A stretch of 64,000 nucleotides of DNA from Trachythela sp. YZ-2020 (GCA_016169945.1 JADLSH010000365.1:1174501-1238500); one strand, 5' to 3'; numbered from the stretch's first letter, positions 51,501-54,223 are shown. Notes: generated by a model from the letters alone, not told the origin. Numbers and translations are program-made.

Positions 51501-54223
51501 TTATTTATAAATTTGATAACTTCTCTTATCAAACTCATTAATAATTAAAAAGATTTGTTAATATATACAGTACACACCGCTTGTTATTTACGCTTTGAAC
51601 GTAATTGCTAACAGCATGTGCTTTGCGTTCCTTTCGAACTGCTAAGTTTAAATGGCGTGAGCGCTTCTGTTCTGCTTTAGTATATATCGTTAAAATATTT
51701 GATAAGATAACACTTAATATTCTTAATTAAAATCCTTTTGGAAATCAATTTTGGGACATGCAAATGCTGACAAACATTATTCGAAACGTTTAATTAAACC
51801 GACGCAATAATGTCAATTATTTAATATCAACTTCAAAATGACACACGAGTTAGCATCGAAACGTCGTTGTCAAATAAAAGTATTTATTTTAAAACTCTTG
51901 TTTAGGAATTTTTTATTATGGTTATCGTGAGAAATGATATGTCATAAAATCAAGAAAAATGTCATTCAATTATGTTTCTTTCCATATATTTTTCAAATGA
52001 TAAGCTTTATTTATGAATAAACTACAATAGTAACATAAAATGCAAGTCAACCACTCTTACAGTAGGTTTTTTCACCATCTAAACTTTGCGCTGTCGGTGA
52101 CAACTACGCGAACAGCTGGTAGCCAAATCCGAGCGGAAAGTAGGGGGGGGGGTTCAATGTCTGGAATAACGATAAAATGAATTTTCTTCAGAAGTCGTCT
52201 CGTAGTGCGTGAAATGCTGTTCGAGACACCCTAGAATTTTCTACCGCGATTTCTGTCTTCAAATGAGGATGTTCTTCGCTGCGTCTCTAAAATTGCCGCT
52301 CCGCCAAAATACGAGACAAGGGTTGAGTAGAGAGTTGAGATACATTAATGTGAATGAAACTATATACAAAATCAAATACATGTTGTGATCAATTTTCCAA
52401 GGCCTTATTAATCTATGAATTGACAACAGTAAACCAAGAGAGTAGCACCCAAACAGACTTAAGGTTACAAAAAGTGCGGTGATTGTTGATCTGAGGACCG
52501 TTTTTCCCGTCACAAACGTCTGCGCTGTTGGAGTTTGAGTGGTTTGAATAGCGTTTCGATGTCGAGCCACGAGTTTGTATGTCCAACACCAAGTAAAAAT
52601 AACAGAAATTATTGTCAAGAATATTGTGCCAGCACATATATAATTTGCGAAAGATATATGATAAAATATCGCTGAGTTTATCACTGCTAACATGATAAAA
52701 AGCCAGGAGACGACGACAGCTATTTTTAAACGACTCTTAGTAATGATACTTTCAAAACGATACGGATAAGCCAAGGTGATATAAATTTGTAACGAAAGAA
52801 TAGCAATTGTAACTAATGACACACCAAGGAACAACGATGATGATAATCTAGTAATATACCAAACCAGACAATCTCTTTTTCCCATTAAACCACTCAAGAT
52901 TGCCGCCACAAATGTGGGTTGTACGAAAGCAGTCACGCCAATGTCTGTAATGGCAAGGAGTAAGAAGATTGTATTCTGAATTGTTCGTAGCCGAGGGTTA
53001 CGATAGTACGCCATTATGACGAGACCGTTGGCCAGTGTTCCAAATAAGGCAGTAACGATATTTATAACAACAATCACAATTTCTGCAACAATTTGTTGCT
53101 TGCTAGAAGCAAAGTGTATTTCGCCATAAATGCATGTTATAGCCAAAGGAAGTTGTGTCGAATTAATTGCCATGTCGGCACAGTGTTCTCCTTTAAAACG
53201 ATTTTTGAATCTTCTTATATTATTTTAATCCTTAGTTTGCTTTTTCGTTTGTAAATGATACAAAACTGTGTCCCCAACTTAGCACAAACGTTTTTAGATC
53301 ATATGAAAAGCCTGCACGAACTAAGCTTAGTTAATTTAACTAAATACTAGTCTATATTATGTTAACTGCTGAGTTGTAAGTATTACTTTTTAATAAAACA
53401 GAACGATGAATATTTTTAATTAATACTGCTTGAATTCTTGAATATAAACGTTTATTAAAACCTTGTCAATCTGTCAGATTTTGTGTTTTTGGATTAAATT
53501 CATTCAGAATTACAAAACTGTTCGTTAGAACTGCCAGCACGCAGACTAGATGTTAAAGCACATCTGTGTCCGTTTGACATTGTGTTTTCGATAAATTTTT
53601 TAAACAGCAACAACAATCAAGCTTTTAGCTGTCCAATGACACGGTAATCATTTTTGTATTGTTTAATATAATCCCCAAACGCAACGGCGCGAAATGCCGT
53701 TCCGGGCAATAGCACGGGGCGTGGATACTAATTCCGCTCGGCTATTTATTACACGCGGGGAAAAAAGGAAAGCTTTGGGCGATCAAAGTTCATGGCGCGT
53801 GGATATGTGTCATGGGCAGTGAACTGTATATACATGGAGGGCCGACTCCAGCTCATAAAGTGAAGCCAAACATGGCGGAAATTGAAGGCATTCTTGTGCG
53901 TCAGTTTCAGTCCCCTACGCGCGCGGTCAATAGGATGCTTAATCCGTGCAGTCCTTGTTATCAGATCAGTGGGATCACCAGGTTGTCTCATTTAACAGGC
54001 CAGCCCATCTCCATATACTTAATACTTATGTAGTCAACGCACAAATCTAACGGAAATTTTTCCCTAGGTGCCTGAAATTCAGGAGTACCTTCTAAATACT
54101 GAAAGATATACGGACGAACAACTACATCGGATGTCTCGTAAATTGGACACGAGTTCCAGGCATACCATATCTGAAGGCAGCCGCGAAGTATCTGTGTCTG
54201 TATCGGGTGTCTCGATGGTTTGA
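6025..54223 (+). CDS. Multidomain Ras/Rap-type guanine nucleotide exchange factor (PTB-ANK-ARM-REM-FERM-CDC25), 30 exons
   Basis: I assembled this gene by joining 30 GT-AG exons whose phases all agree; the sum is 5859 nt, 1952 codons plus TGA. Approximate residues: PTB 61-190; ankyrin repeats 390-530; Ser/acidic linker 541-751; armadillo-like helices 752-1060; REM (RasGEF_N) 1090-1250; FERM F2 1252-1364; talin-like F3 1364-1453; linker 1453-1682; CDC25 RasGEF 1683-1940. In-frame TGA at 6001 supports ATG 6025. Known: CDC25 domains load GTP on Ras-family GTPases, REM stabilises them, and PTB and FERM F3 folds bind NPxY-type tails. Inference: a membrane-recruited Ras or Rap activator tied to adhesion receptors. 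The last intron carries a GPCR on the other strand, and a broken partial copy of the 3' end lies downstream. Exon 9 is the weakest join; domain identities are strong. Confidence 0.85.
6514..8574. other. First part of GEF intron 1; mostly unique sequence
   Basis: Contains a probable truncated LINE 3' tail (AATAAAG then ATTCATTCATTCG at 7361-7386) and a short inverted repeat around GCTAGC (7526-7584). No coding signal seen. Confidence 0.45.
8583..8924. mobile_element. hAT-like MITE with exact 8-bp target duplication
   Basis: Flanked by TCTGACCT at 8575-8582 and 8925-8932. Ends CAGTAGCGGTGCCA and its imperfect complement TGGCGCCGCCACTA. Interior is G/C-tract rich. 8-bp duplications and CAGNGGCG ends are usual for hAT relatives. 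Confidence 0.88.
8933..10108. other. Intron 1 sequence with GGTCGGCA inverted repeats
   Basis: The word AGGTCGGCA or its complement occurs repeatedly at 8986-9070 and again at 9605, probably ends of a foldback element of about 640 bp. A second pair, CATTTCGAG / CTCGAAATG, is at 9879-9948. No gene. Confidence 0.5.
10112..10263. mobile_element. Harbinger-like MITE, 3-bp TAA target duplication
   Basis: Terminal inverted repeats of about 45 bp (AGGCTCTTTTCCACTCGTCG), flanked by TAA at 10109-10111 and 10264-10266. 152 bp, no coding capacity. Confidence 0.88.
10668..11022. mobile_element. MITE-like element built of CAACTTGTT words
   Basis: Ends CACGTAAAAACGCACAAG and GAGATTTTTACGCGTGTG are inverted; the interior repeats CAACTTGTTACAAG-type words on both strands. 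Other copies: 26198-26496 (reverse), 26800-26955 (part) and 34505-34825. Confidence 0.82.
11068..11330. mobile_element. Foldback element with GACCGGTCA words
   Basis: Ends CAGGGCTTAAAATAACG and CGTTACTTTGAGCCCTG are near complements; between them the palindrome GACCGGTCA or close variants recurs at least seven times. Confidence 0.75.
11600..12050 (-). mobile_element. LINE 3' fragment
   Basis: On the minus strand, about 11840-11780 reads YNGATLWNSLPYEAKIAQ, the conserved C-terminal motif of CR1/Jockey-type LINE proteins, and the 3' end has the AAAAGCTGGT/TTTATTT-type tail. Frame is otherwise broken. Confidence 0.75.
12062..12232. mobile_element. Harbinger-like MITE, TTA target duplication
   Basis: Inverted ends AGCCTCGTACAGACGAGCAA and its near complement; TTA at 12059-12061 and 12233-12235. 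171 bp. Confidence 0.88.
12233..12330 (-). repeat. SINE-derived unit (partial)
   Basis: GGATATCTCTATCAGATCTA through CAGTAAGGGACATTG is one copy of the widely dispersed unit of about 115 bp described at 18085-18610. Confidence 0.7.
12530..13855. repeat. 117-bp repeat arrays in head-to-head orientation (Penelope-like element type, hammerhead-like motif)
   Basis: Units run in reverse orientation to about 13195, then a spacer, then forward units from 13325. Each forward unit has ATGAAGACACTAGACTGG, then GTGTCGAAACGTTGGG, then CGAAACATGTCTGATATT. The GACACT/AGTGTC pair forms a stem between TGA and GAAA as in hammerhead motifs of Penelope-like elements. The spacer has CTCGAGTATATATAG. Lies in GEF intron 1. 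Confidence 0.8.
13856..14284. other. End of GEF intron 1, nothing recognised
   Basis: AT-rich intron leading to a good pyrimidine tract and AG at 14283-14284. Confidence 0.5.
14285..14516 (+). CDS. GEF gene exon 2: PTB C-terminal helix and basic linker
   Basis: Acceptor ttttcag at 14284. ASSVVRSVALSFKSLGK continues the PTB fold as the amphipathic C-terminal helix that normally ends this domain. A strongly basic stretch follows (EKIRLMRRRKK), then a Trp- and Ser-containing linker. Ends phase 1 before gtaggc. Confidence 0.82.
14575..15612. repeat. 17-bp tandem array (TCTCTAATACGGACACC type)
   Basis: About 60 degenerate copies of a 17-bp unit (CTCTCTAATACGGACAC and variants, later TCTCTAAGACAGACA). 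Fills most of GEF intron 2; continues at 15945-16065 after an inserted element. A related phrase, GGTGTCCGCTTAATAGAGAT, occurs at 40146-40168. Confidence 0.95.
15613..15944 (-). mobile_element. tRNA-headed SINE inserted in the 17-bp array
   Basis: Interrupts the array. On the minus strand it starts with a tRNA-like head including a B-box-like GAGTTCGATTCCG (near 15890) and ends in a GAAT microsatellite (ATTCATTCATTCAT at 15616-15629 on the plus strand). Confidence 0.75.
15945..16065. repeat. 17-bp tandem array, right part
   Basis: Continuation of the array at 14575-15612, here mostly the TCTCTCTAAGACAGACA variant. Confidence 0.92.
16110..16340 (+). CDS. GEF gene exon 3: His/Pro/Ser-rich linker
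   Basis: 77 codons in phase with exons 2 and 4. No fold recognised; polar with RRPPPHH and Ser runs. The exon sits just after a 17-bp tandem array and 50 bp before a MITE. Confidence 0.75.
16390..16534. mobile_element. MITE with about 26-bp perfect inverted ends
   Basis: AATAGACTCTTTCGATAATT continues to ACGTCA at the left, with the exact complement at the right; interior has GGCCTGGGAGCC / CCCAGGCC. 145 bp, 50 bp after exon 3. Confidence 0.85.
16600..16875 (-). repeat. SINE-derived unit with tRNA-like end
   Basis: CTGGATAGCTCTATCAGTTC and CCAGTGAGC match the dispersed unit; further right CATATTGCAGTAACCAAACC and the CGGTCACATATGTG segment match its tRNA-like portion. Confidence 0.72.
16933..17086 (+). 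CDS. GEF gene exon 4: charged linker
   Basis: Acceptor ccttccag at 16932; codons open through 17086 before gtaggg. Charged and polar (QKLGKIERPDN). No domain recognised; placed by phase (enters phase 1, leaves phase 2). Confidence 0.7.
17200..17500. mobile_element. Foldback element of GATGAGAGTT words
   Basis: Left end TCAAACGAGGATGAGAGTTG and right end TCTTATCCTCGTTTGACC are inverted; interior repeats GAGAGTTGATGAGAGTT and its complement, and the phrase GGTCAAACGAG. A related, longer copy is at 21900-22545. Confidence 0.78.
17983..18045 (+). CDS. GEF gene exon 5: short acidic segment before ankyrin repeats
   Basis: 63 nt, acceptor tgcttttag, donor ag|gtagga. Encodes a helix-like acidic stretch (DDVADERIELVLSAIQR), plausible as the N-cap helix of the ankyrin stack. 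Phase fits both neighbours. Confidence 0.7.
18085..18610 (-). repeat. Tandem SINE-derived units (about 115 bp) with tRNA-like head
   Basis: Four consecutive units each contain TACTGGATAG, CTATCAGTTC, CTGTTCTCC, GGTCCAGTAAGGG and CCAGTGTTACTACAGGAG. The right end, read on the minus strand, has a B-box-like GGTTCAATTCCTGC preceded by a plausible A-box, so the family is a tRNA-headed SINE whose body has multiplied in tandem. Confidence 0.82.
18611..21579. other. Middle of GEF intron 5; no gene recognised
   Basis: Contains a CTCGA-rich degenerate stretch (19370-19510 and 19850-19910), a GCGAGATC/GATCTCGC inverted element (20560-20720), and a hairpin with TAACAAGGTCTA and TGCATTTTGCA arms (20762-20850). 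Short frames here have no recognisable family. Confidence 0.5.
21580..21660 (-). mobile_element. tRNA-like SINE head
   Basis: On the minus strand GTAGCTCAGTGGTTAGGGCG (A box) and GAGGGTTCAAATCCC (B box) are spaced as in a tRNA, but no clean anticodon stem forms, so this is a SINE head and not a functional tRNA. Confidence 0.65.
21900..22545. mobile_element. Foldback element of GATGAGAGTT words, larger copy
   Basis: Begins AACGAGGATGAGAGTTGATG and ends CATCAACTCTCATTCTCG, inverted; several internal TCAAACGAG/CTCGTTTGA pairs. The middle (about 22240-22420) is unrelated and probably a later insertion. Frames across it are artefacts of the repeats. Confidence 0.75.
22650..22784 (+). CDS. GEF gene exon 6: ankyrin repeat
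   Basis: 45 codons, acceptor cttttgcag. GDLACLSSYLDDGVDVD then LLFHAVNYGQIAAVQLLLD is a full ankyrin helix-turn-helix pattern, one repeat per exon. A 4-kb intron with foldback repeats precedes it. Confidence 0.85.
22785..23057. other. Intron 6 sequence, no gene
   Basis: Nothing recognised apart from a GGCATGGCCGCCATG palindrome-like stretch near 22879. Confidence 0.4.
23058..23313. mobile_element. hAT-like MITE, ends CAGTGGCGTAGCCAGG
   Basis: Left end CAGTGGCGTAGCCAGG and right end TTGCTACACCACTG are imperfect complements of the type common to hAT-derived MITEs. I could not see an exact 8-bp target duplication. Confidence 0.65.
23645..23776 (+). CDS. GEF gene exon 7: ankyrin repeat
   Basis: Encodes MSPLHQAAANRDKSIAQILLANGANVRAKD in two overlapping motifs: the PLHQAA and ILLANGANV signatures of a canonical ankyrin repeat. 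Phase 2 to phase 2. Confidence 0.88.
23925..23990 (+). repeat. TTGCTG / TTTTG microsatellite
   Basis: GTTGCTGTTGTTGTTG followed by TTGTTTTGTTTTGTTTTG in GEF intron 7. Confidence 0.85.
24190..24640 (+). repeat. Tandem SINE-derived units
   Basis: At least three units of the family in forward orientation (CCTCCTGTAGTAACACTGG, GGACCTCTAGGGAGAACAG, ACTGATAGAGCTAT, CAGTATAAATTAAA). Confidence 0.78.
24659..24785 (+). CDS. GEF gene exon 8: ankyrin repeat
   Basis: RTPLHMCAGH and ILVEHGARI are clear ankyrin motifs; the tail GTRPLDLLP begins the next repeat. Ends phase 0 at CCA before gtaagc. Confidence 0.88.
24786..26197. other. Intron 8-9 sequence around deduced exon 9
   Basis: A direct repeat, GACGTAACCTGACTCAGCTG, occurs at 25190 and 25387, suggesting a local duplication, and GGATGACC recurs at 25461 and 26075. 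AT-rich otherwise. Confidence 0.5.
25482..25542 (+). CDS. GEF gene exon 9 (deduced): end of ankyrin stack
   Basis: Exon 8 ends phase 0 but exon 10 is only open if entered one base into a codon, so an exon of 3n+1 nt must lie between them. The segment after ttacag at 25481, open to caa|gtgagt at 25542, is 61 nt and satisfies this. An alternative donor 21 nt earlier keeps the same phase. The acceptor has a poor pyrimidine tract. Encodes VAPLQKMRNIIS, plausible as the helix completing the last ankyrin repeat. Confidence 0.45.
26198..26496. mobile_element. CAACTTGTT MITE, reverse copy
   Basis: Reverse-complement copy of 10668-11022, with the ACACACATAAAAATC and TCTTTACGTGTGTA ends. Confidence 0.8.
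26800..26955. mobile_element. CAACTTGTT MITE, partial copy
   Basis: Right half of the family, ending GAGATTTTTACGTGTGCA, with one internal duplication of GTTGTGATTGACAACCTT. Confidence 0.75.
27022..27482 (+). CDS. GEF gene exon 10: long acidic/Thr-Ser-rich linker
   Basis: Largest internal exon (153 full codons). Low-complexity, acidic (KEDDQDNDID) and Thr/Ser/Pro rich, likely disordered. Acceptor ctactatag, donor cag|gtaatg. A hAT-like MITE lies 57 bp downstream. Confidence 0.75.
27540..27886. mobile_element. hAT-like MITE with exact 8-bp target duplication
   Basis: Flanked by CTTACATC at 27532-27539 and 27887-27894; ends CAGGGATG and CATCCCTG. 347 bp; internal frames are meaningless. Confidence 0.88.
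28105..28245 (+). repeat. TTTAGTTTAAG simple repeat
   Basis: Low-complexity AGTTTAAGTTTAGTTT repeats in GEF intron 10, 55 bp before the exon 11 acceptor region. Confidence 0.9.
28300..28467 (+). CDS. GEF gene exon 11: linker
   Basis: 56 codons, phase 0 both sides, acceptor gtaaacag, donor agg|gtaggt. Polar, acidic near the end (LECSEG, HDEKD). No fold recognised. Confidence 0.72.
28685..29708. repeat. 117-bp repeat array, second locus (hammerhead-like)
   Basis: One reverse unit (28690-28785), then about eight forward units. Units starting at 28887 and 29004 are exactly 117 bp apart. The reverse unit keeps the full CCCTGATGAAGACACTAG core with AGTGTCGAAACATT. Ends 40 bp before exon 12. Confidence 0.85.
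29753..30013 (+). CDS. GEF gene exon 12: start of armadillo-like region
   Basis: 87 codons, phase 0 both sides. DPVLIALNSLVKLSFNPECQ and LLSVFARSPTARQWVAEAV have the amphipathic helix spacing of armadillo/HEAT repeats. A Cys cluster (HCCCK) precedes them. Abuts the right edge of a 117-bp repeat array. Confidence 0.78.
30411..31108. mobile_element. Large foldback element
   Basis: Outer ends TAGAGGAGTTT and AAACCCCTCTA; nested arms ACAGAGTTTTTAGTT with GCTGACGTCAGCAT (30546-30583) and their complement (30930-30970). At its centre lies a near-perfect palindrome (30725-30778). TA on both sides could be a target duplication. Confidence 0.7.
31283..31372 (+). CDS. GEF gene exon 13: armadillo-like helix
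   Basis: 30 codons, phase 0, acceptor gcttag, donor cag|gtatgt. RRRAAEAGFIRTVLQLAE looks like an armadillo helix 2-helix 3 segment. Confidence 0.75.
31480..31860. repeat. Two direct repeats with G-tracts
   Basis: GATCTCGG then ACCATGCTATTTT then a G-run occurs twice (31493-31560 and 31702-31775); frames here are artefacts. Lies in intron 13. Confidence 0.6.
31879..32078 (+). CDS. GEF gene exon 14: armadillo-like helices and loop
   Basis: Acceptor tctttcag; ends phase 2 before gtatgt. CLEVLDNLLKDVK and SGPLLNLLHYQND continue the helical repeat; the tail (TDTTTGKKRKTS) is a polar basic loop. Confidence 0.77.
32530..32790 (-). mobile_element. tRNA-headed SINE
   Basis: Minus strand: GCAGTGGCGCAGTCGTCAGA resembles an A-box region and GTGGGTTCGATTCTCGC a B box, followed by the body with GGGTTTCCTCCAGGTACTCC. 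Ends toward 32530 after GATCAGGCATGAG. Confidence 0.78.
32841..32948 (+). CDS. GEF gene exon 15: helical segment
   Basis: Acceptor cctttctag, donor cg|gtaaga. LVATRLLAASSTHLKMQ suggests one helix within the armadillo-like region. In phase with exons 14 and 16. Confidence 0.73.
33000..33650 (-). repeat. Tandem SINE-derived units
   Basis: Four units with CTGGATAGCTCTATCAGTTC and TTACTACAGGAGG, ending in a decayed tRNA-like part near 33575-33640. Occupies intron 15. Confidence 0.78.
33702..33866 (+). CDS. GEF gene exon 16: canonical armadillo repeat
   Basis: SLLLEALEERDAEIVYNAAV then TLANIAMYDGNHSLLI and AVELLKKFV is the best armadillo match in the protein (AAVTLANIA core). Acceptor gattttag, donor ag|gtacga. 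Confidence 0.82.
34028..34224. mobile_element. Harbinger-like MITE, TTA target duplication
   Basis: Ends AGGCTGGCCTCCACTTG and its near complement, with CGTACGTAC words inside; TTA at 34025-34027 and 34225-34227. Confidence 0.87.
34505..34825. mobile_element. CAACTTGTT MITE copy
   Basis: Same family as 10668-11022, orientation preserved, ends decayed (GCGCAAGTTGTAAGAAGC at left, GATATGAGATTTTTTCG at right). Ends about 35 bp before the exon 17 acceptor. Confidence 0.78.
34863..35222 (+). CDS. GEF gene exon 17: last armadillo helix and start of REM domain
   Basis: AYYHVCRALVYLN closes the armadillo-like region. After an acidic and a basic linker, VIEFFLATYSTYTNAVVLMR matches the opening of the RasGEF_N (REM) domain, whose usual signature is a FLxTYxxFT stretch. 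Ends ag|gtaagc; completed by exon 18. Confidence 0.85.
35352..35622. repeat. 17-bp satellite (CACCCATATGGACAATT), left part
   Basis: About 16 copies of a 17-bp unit centred on the palindrome CCATATGG. Because 17 is not a multiple of 3, one peptide cycles through all three frames, creating overlapping false ORFs. The unit is unrelated to the 17-bp array in intron 2. Confidence 0.95.
35623..38815 (+). mobile_element. Near-complete EN-RT LINE (CR1/L2/Jockey group), inactivated
   Basis: Inserted in the 17-bp satellite. Order: APE-type endonuclease (35633-36433: LNIRSIL, ITETWLKEAD, GGGVGLYLS, GDFNINFM, SDISDHLPIF), reverse transcriptase (36502-37990: PVSILPAFSKILEK, YGFRKGHSTL, DLSKAFDTVDHS, LFADDTNLFF) and a C-terminal part (38244-38570: HNLLPGHFG, YDTRRAN). 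Three one-base frameshifts break it, one near 36420, one at 37665 inside the conserved GVPQ block and one near 37985. No ORF1 is present. The 3' end is an ATTC microsatellite. Sits in GEF intron 17, same strand. Confidence 0.92.
38816..39245. repeat. 17-bp satellite, right part
   Basis: About 25 more copies of CACCCATATGGACAATT/CATTT; the split array confirms the LINE inserted into an existing satellite. Ends 97 bp before exon 18. Confidence 0.95.
39342..39501 (+). CDS. GEF gene exon 18: REM domain middle
   Basis: Encodes HISLMRIWVTWLDKFPQDFR, the REM helix with the typical W-[IL]-x(3-5)-P-x-DF pattern. Separated from exon 17 by a 4.1-kb intron that carries a 17-bp satellite and an inserted LINE. 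Confidence 0.87.
39540..39720 (-). repeat. SINE-derived unit
   Basis: AGTTCTATCAGTTCTAAACT and the GATAGAGTCAAACTGGAATG segment match the dispersed family. Fills most of intron 18. Confidence 0.72.
39780..39938 (+). CDS. GEF gene exon 19: REM domain end
   Basis: 53 codons, phase 0. Helical segments (VELSNVINSL, VCAQHLEDLFV) are consistent with the end of REM, followed by a His-rich loop. No ubiquitin-like FERM F1 lobe is visible here. Confidence 0.78.
40368..40451 (+). CDS. GEF gene exon 20: start of FERM F2 lobe
   Basis: 28 codons, acceptor ctcttctag, donor gag|gtaaat. DDAIYLAALQLYIE is the first FERM F2 helix (family pattern: A-x-x-L-A-A-L-Q-x-Q/Y). Short but phase-perfect between exons 19 and 21. 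Confidence 0.8.
40534..41100. mobile_element. Harbinger-like MITE, 567 bp, TTA target duplication
   Basis: Inverted ends GGGGCCATTCACAAAGGATG with TTA at 40531-40533 and 41101-41103. Interior has C-tracts; no transposase. Confidence 0.88.
41225..41320 (+). mobile_element. tRNA-like SINE head
   Basis: GGCGCAGATGTTAGAGCGAG, then GTGGGTTCGACTCTCGC (B box), then TGTGAACTCATGACAC, the same head family as the SINE at 32530-32790 in the opposite orientation. No body follows for long. Confidence 0.7.
41427..41678 (+). CDS. GEF gene exon 21: FERM F2 lobe, talin-like
   Basis: 84 codons. KHDFIDCCQGMVAYGCKFFR corresponds to the last F2 helix, in which talins carry an A-(R/K)-x(8-12)-YG-x-x-FF pattern entering F3. 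Preceded by YKRVRAYNEQI, another F2 helix. Confidence 0.83.
41770..42110 (+). repeat. SINE-derived units
   Basis: Starts with a GCATGTGAGAAGAG segment and CCAAACACCGCAGG, then two units with CTGTAGTAACACTGG. Ends just before exon 22. Confidence 0.75.
42125..42391 (+). CDS. GEF gene exon 22: FERM F3 lobe, talin-like
   Basis: 89 codons, phase 0. RLLGIGAKDVVLLENKT, then LKKWDLKSLLGWKAD and a final helix (RERLQDTIKQCVYQR) reproduce the PTB-like F3 fold with talin-type wording (LLGI at strand 1, W-x-L before the third strand group). Talin F3 binds integrin NPxY tails and PIP2-rich membrane; the same for this protein is inference. Confidence 0.87.
42640..43250 (+). repeat. SINE-derived units around an inverted-repeat element
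   Basis: Two unit blocks (42655-42845 and 43070-43230). Between them is an inverted repeat with arms AAGATTTTTC and TTCGATAGGATTAA (42849-42967). Occupies intron 22. Confidence 0.72.
43269..43455 (+). CDS. GEF gene exon 23: linker after FERM
   Basis: 62 codons, acceptor gctctccag, donor g|gtaggt. Charged helical (KRNWGNKAMEEEINHRLENL). No domain recognised. Followed by a 2.9-kb intron with an MITE and a 79-bp tandem array. Confidence 0.75.
43456..44202. other. Start of GEF intron 23, no gene
   Basis: Near 43501-43535 TCTAGAAAAATCTAGAAAAT repeats as a short satellite; nothing else recognised. Confidence 0.45.
44203..44685. mobile_element. Harbinger-like MITE, TTA target duplication
   Basis: Ends GGGCCTGTTTATATGG and CCATATAAACAGCCCC are near complements; TTA at 44200-44202 and 44686-44688. 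Internal CGAGCTGG and GCGAGATC words echo 20560-20720, which may be a decayed relative. Confidence 0.85.
45240..46180 (+). repeat. 79-bp tandem array
   Basis: About 12 highly similar units (GGTTACCTTTGTTTCATTCT, then GCTTACATTATCAGAACAG, then TGGTAACTAGGCATGTG, then AGTTATCTGAAAATG). Low divergence implies recent expansion or homogenisation. Ends 130 bp before exon 24. Confidence 0.95.
46310..46522 (+). CDS. GEF gene exon 24: His/Ser-rich linker
   Basis: 71 codons with RHRRHSSPSHR at the start and an acidic middle (QDGNPDDDV). Probably disordered; carries several Ser/Thr. Phase 1 to phase 1. Confidence 0.74.
46840..47010 (+). repeat. Third hammerhead-like repeat copy with upstream TATA-like segment
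   Basis: GTTGGCCGATGAGCTCATTC, then CTCGAGTATATAAG, then CATCCCTGATGAAGACGC, then GTGTTGAAACC. Same left spacer as at 13260-13330. Single copy, not tandem; a related right end (GAGTAGCGAAAACATGTCTG) lies at 47479. Confidence 0.72.
47021..47235. repeat. GGCCATGTTGCACGG interspersed repeat
   Basis: Same family as 5218-5400: GGCCATGTTGCACGGGGCAA and CGCCTTCTGGGCATGTTTAG. Confidence 0.65.
47253..47333 (+). CDS. GEF gene exon 25: short helical linker
   Basis: 81 nt with acceptor caaaaaag and donor gca|gtaagt. EEGLLALRKVESETLN could be a short coiled segment. Neighbouring acceptors of exons 25 and 26 both begin CTTC, so mutually exclusive or skipped use would keep frame. Confidence 0.65.
47623..47830 (+). 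CDS. GEF gene exon 26: linker entering the catalytic domain
   Basis: 69 codons, donor ac|gtaagt. After a Ser/Asn-rich stretch, LRICLCPPDAELPGMDRNEF leads into the first CDC25 helix encoded by exon 27. Confidence 0.75.
47870..47965 (-). repeat. SINE fragment directly after exon 26
   Basis: CCTGGAGAAAACCTGCAGTG and the CAGACAACTGCATATTG segment match the tRNA-like side of the SINE family. Confidence 0.6.
48370..48995 (+). repeat. Tandem SINE-derived units
   Basis: Five partly truncated units with GGACCTCTAGGGAGAACAG and ACTGATAGAGCTAT; forward orientation; intron 26. Confidence 0.78.
49008..49260 (-). mobile_element. LINE 3' fragment
   Basis: Minus strand reads VYNGSWQFNNLPVDIKKL then FKCFKDKLLEHFL, the C-terminal motif of CR1/Jockey-group LINE proteins, then a TTTATTTAAA tail. 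Directly upstream of exon 27. Confidence 0.8.
49305..49587 (+). CDS. GEF gene exon 27: CDC25 RasGEF domain, first conserved blocks
   Basis: RELARQITLIDHELFRNI is the classic first structurally conserved region of Ras-GEF catalytic domains, and FNQLSSWVVASLI the second. Acceptor catttag, donor aag|gtatgc. Strong family match. Confidence 0.92.
49615..50065 (+). repeat. CCATA microsatellite region
   Basis: Irregular CCATA pentamers with interspersed AAAAAACCCCTTG-like words fill intron 27. Confidence 0.93.
50096..50318 (+). CDS. GEF gene exon 28: CDC25 domain middle
   Basis: Continues with MELRNYNAVMAIGVGAL, SAPVRRLRKAIPDL and ENHKKYRESL, matching the N-[FY]-N-x-x-M-A-I and RL-x-x-W/I blocks and the NxxxYR motif of CDC25 domains. 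The downstream duplication breaks off inside this exon. Confidence 0.92.
50986..51134 (+). CDS. GEF gene exon 29: CDC25 domain with helical hairpin region
   Basis: [18 protein letters not shown] and [20 protein letters not shown] are the third conserved block and the hairpin-proximal helix. Acceptor ttccactag, donor cag|gtatgc. The paralogous copy at 57501-58409 is split by a LINE. Confidence 0.92.
51343..51482. mobile_element. Small foldback MITE (copy A)
   Basis: Arms ATCATACACTCGAAG with TTTATTATAGTGATTT and their complements; also present in copy B at about 58615-58755, so it predates the duplication. Confidence 0.8.
51483..52258. other. GEF intron 29 downstream of GPCR A
   Basis: AT-rich; includes the likely 3' end of GPCR A (AATAAA on the minus strand at 52006-52011). 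No other structure seen. Confidence 0.45.
52259..53173 (-). CDS. Class A (rhodopsin-like) GPCR, copy A, single exon, nested in last GEF intron
   Basis: 304 residues with seven hydrophobic segments. TM1 has the conserved Asn (GTLANGLVI), TM2 the Asp (LLLAITDIG), TM3 begins with a Cys (KRDCLVW) and TM7 has an NP pair (LNSLLNPCLVFW). Departures: the DRY box reads QIY, TM6 lacks the CWxP motif (FGCYSLG), and NPxxY ends in a non-Tyr. There is no TM7 Lys, so it is not an opsin. N-terminus is short with one NST sequon, no signal peptide. A possible poly(A) signal (AATAAA, minus strand) is at 52006-52011. Ligand unknown; resembles expanded invertebrate orphan receptors. Nested antisense in the last GEF intron and duplicated with it. 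Confidence 0.9.
   Translation of the reverse strand: MAINSTQLPLAITCIYGEIHFASSKQQIVAEIVIVVINIVTALFGTLANGLVIMAYYRNPRLRTIQNTIFLLLAITDIGVTAFVQPTFVAAILSGLMGKRDCLVWYITRLSSSLFLGVSLVTIAILSLQIYITLAYPYRFESIITKSRLKIAVVVSWLFIMLAVINSAIFYHISFANYICAGTIFLTIISVIFTWCWTYKLVARHRNAIQTTQTPTAQTFVTGKTVLRSTITALFVTLSLFGCYSLGLLLSIHRLIRPWKIDHNMYLILYIVSFTLMYLNSLLNPCLVFWRSGNFRDAAKNILI
53174..54067 (-). promoter_or_regulatory. Region upstream of GPCR A (promoter side), also end of GEF intron 29
   Basis: By position this is the 5' flank of the GPCR. 53665-53960 is locally GC/CpG-richer (AACGGCGCGAAATGCCG, CTACGCGCGCGGTCAA) than its surroundings and is kept in copy B. No core promoter element can be named. Confidence 0.35.
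54068..54223 (+). CDS. GEF gene exon 30: last exon, end of CDC25 domain and stop
   Basis: Acceptor tccctag. VPEIQEYLLNTERYTDEQLH and RMSRKLDTSS match the terminal CDC25 helices, where family members have an I-Q-x-[WY]-L segment and a SLKIEPR-like end (here MSRKLDTSS). A Ser/Val-rich tail ends at TGA 54221. The exon lies beyond a 2.9-kb intron containing a GPCR on the other strand. Confidence 0.85.
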   Translation: MPEIQEYLLNTERYTDEQLHRMSRKLDTSSRHTISEGSREVSVSVSGVSMV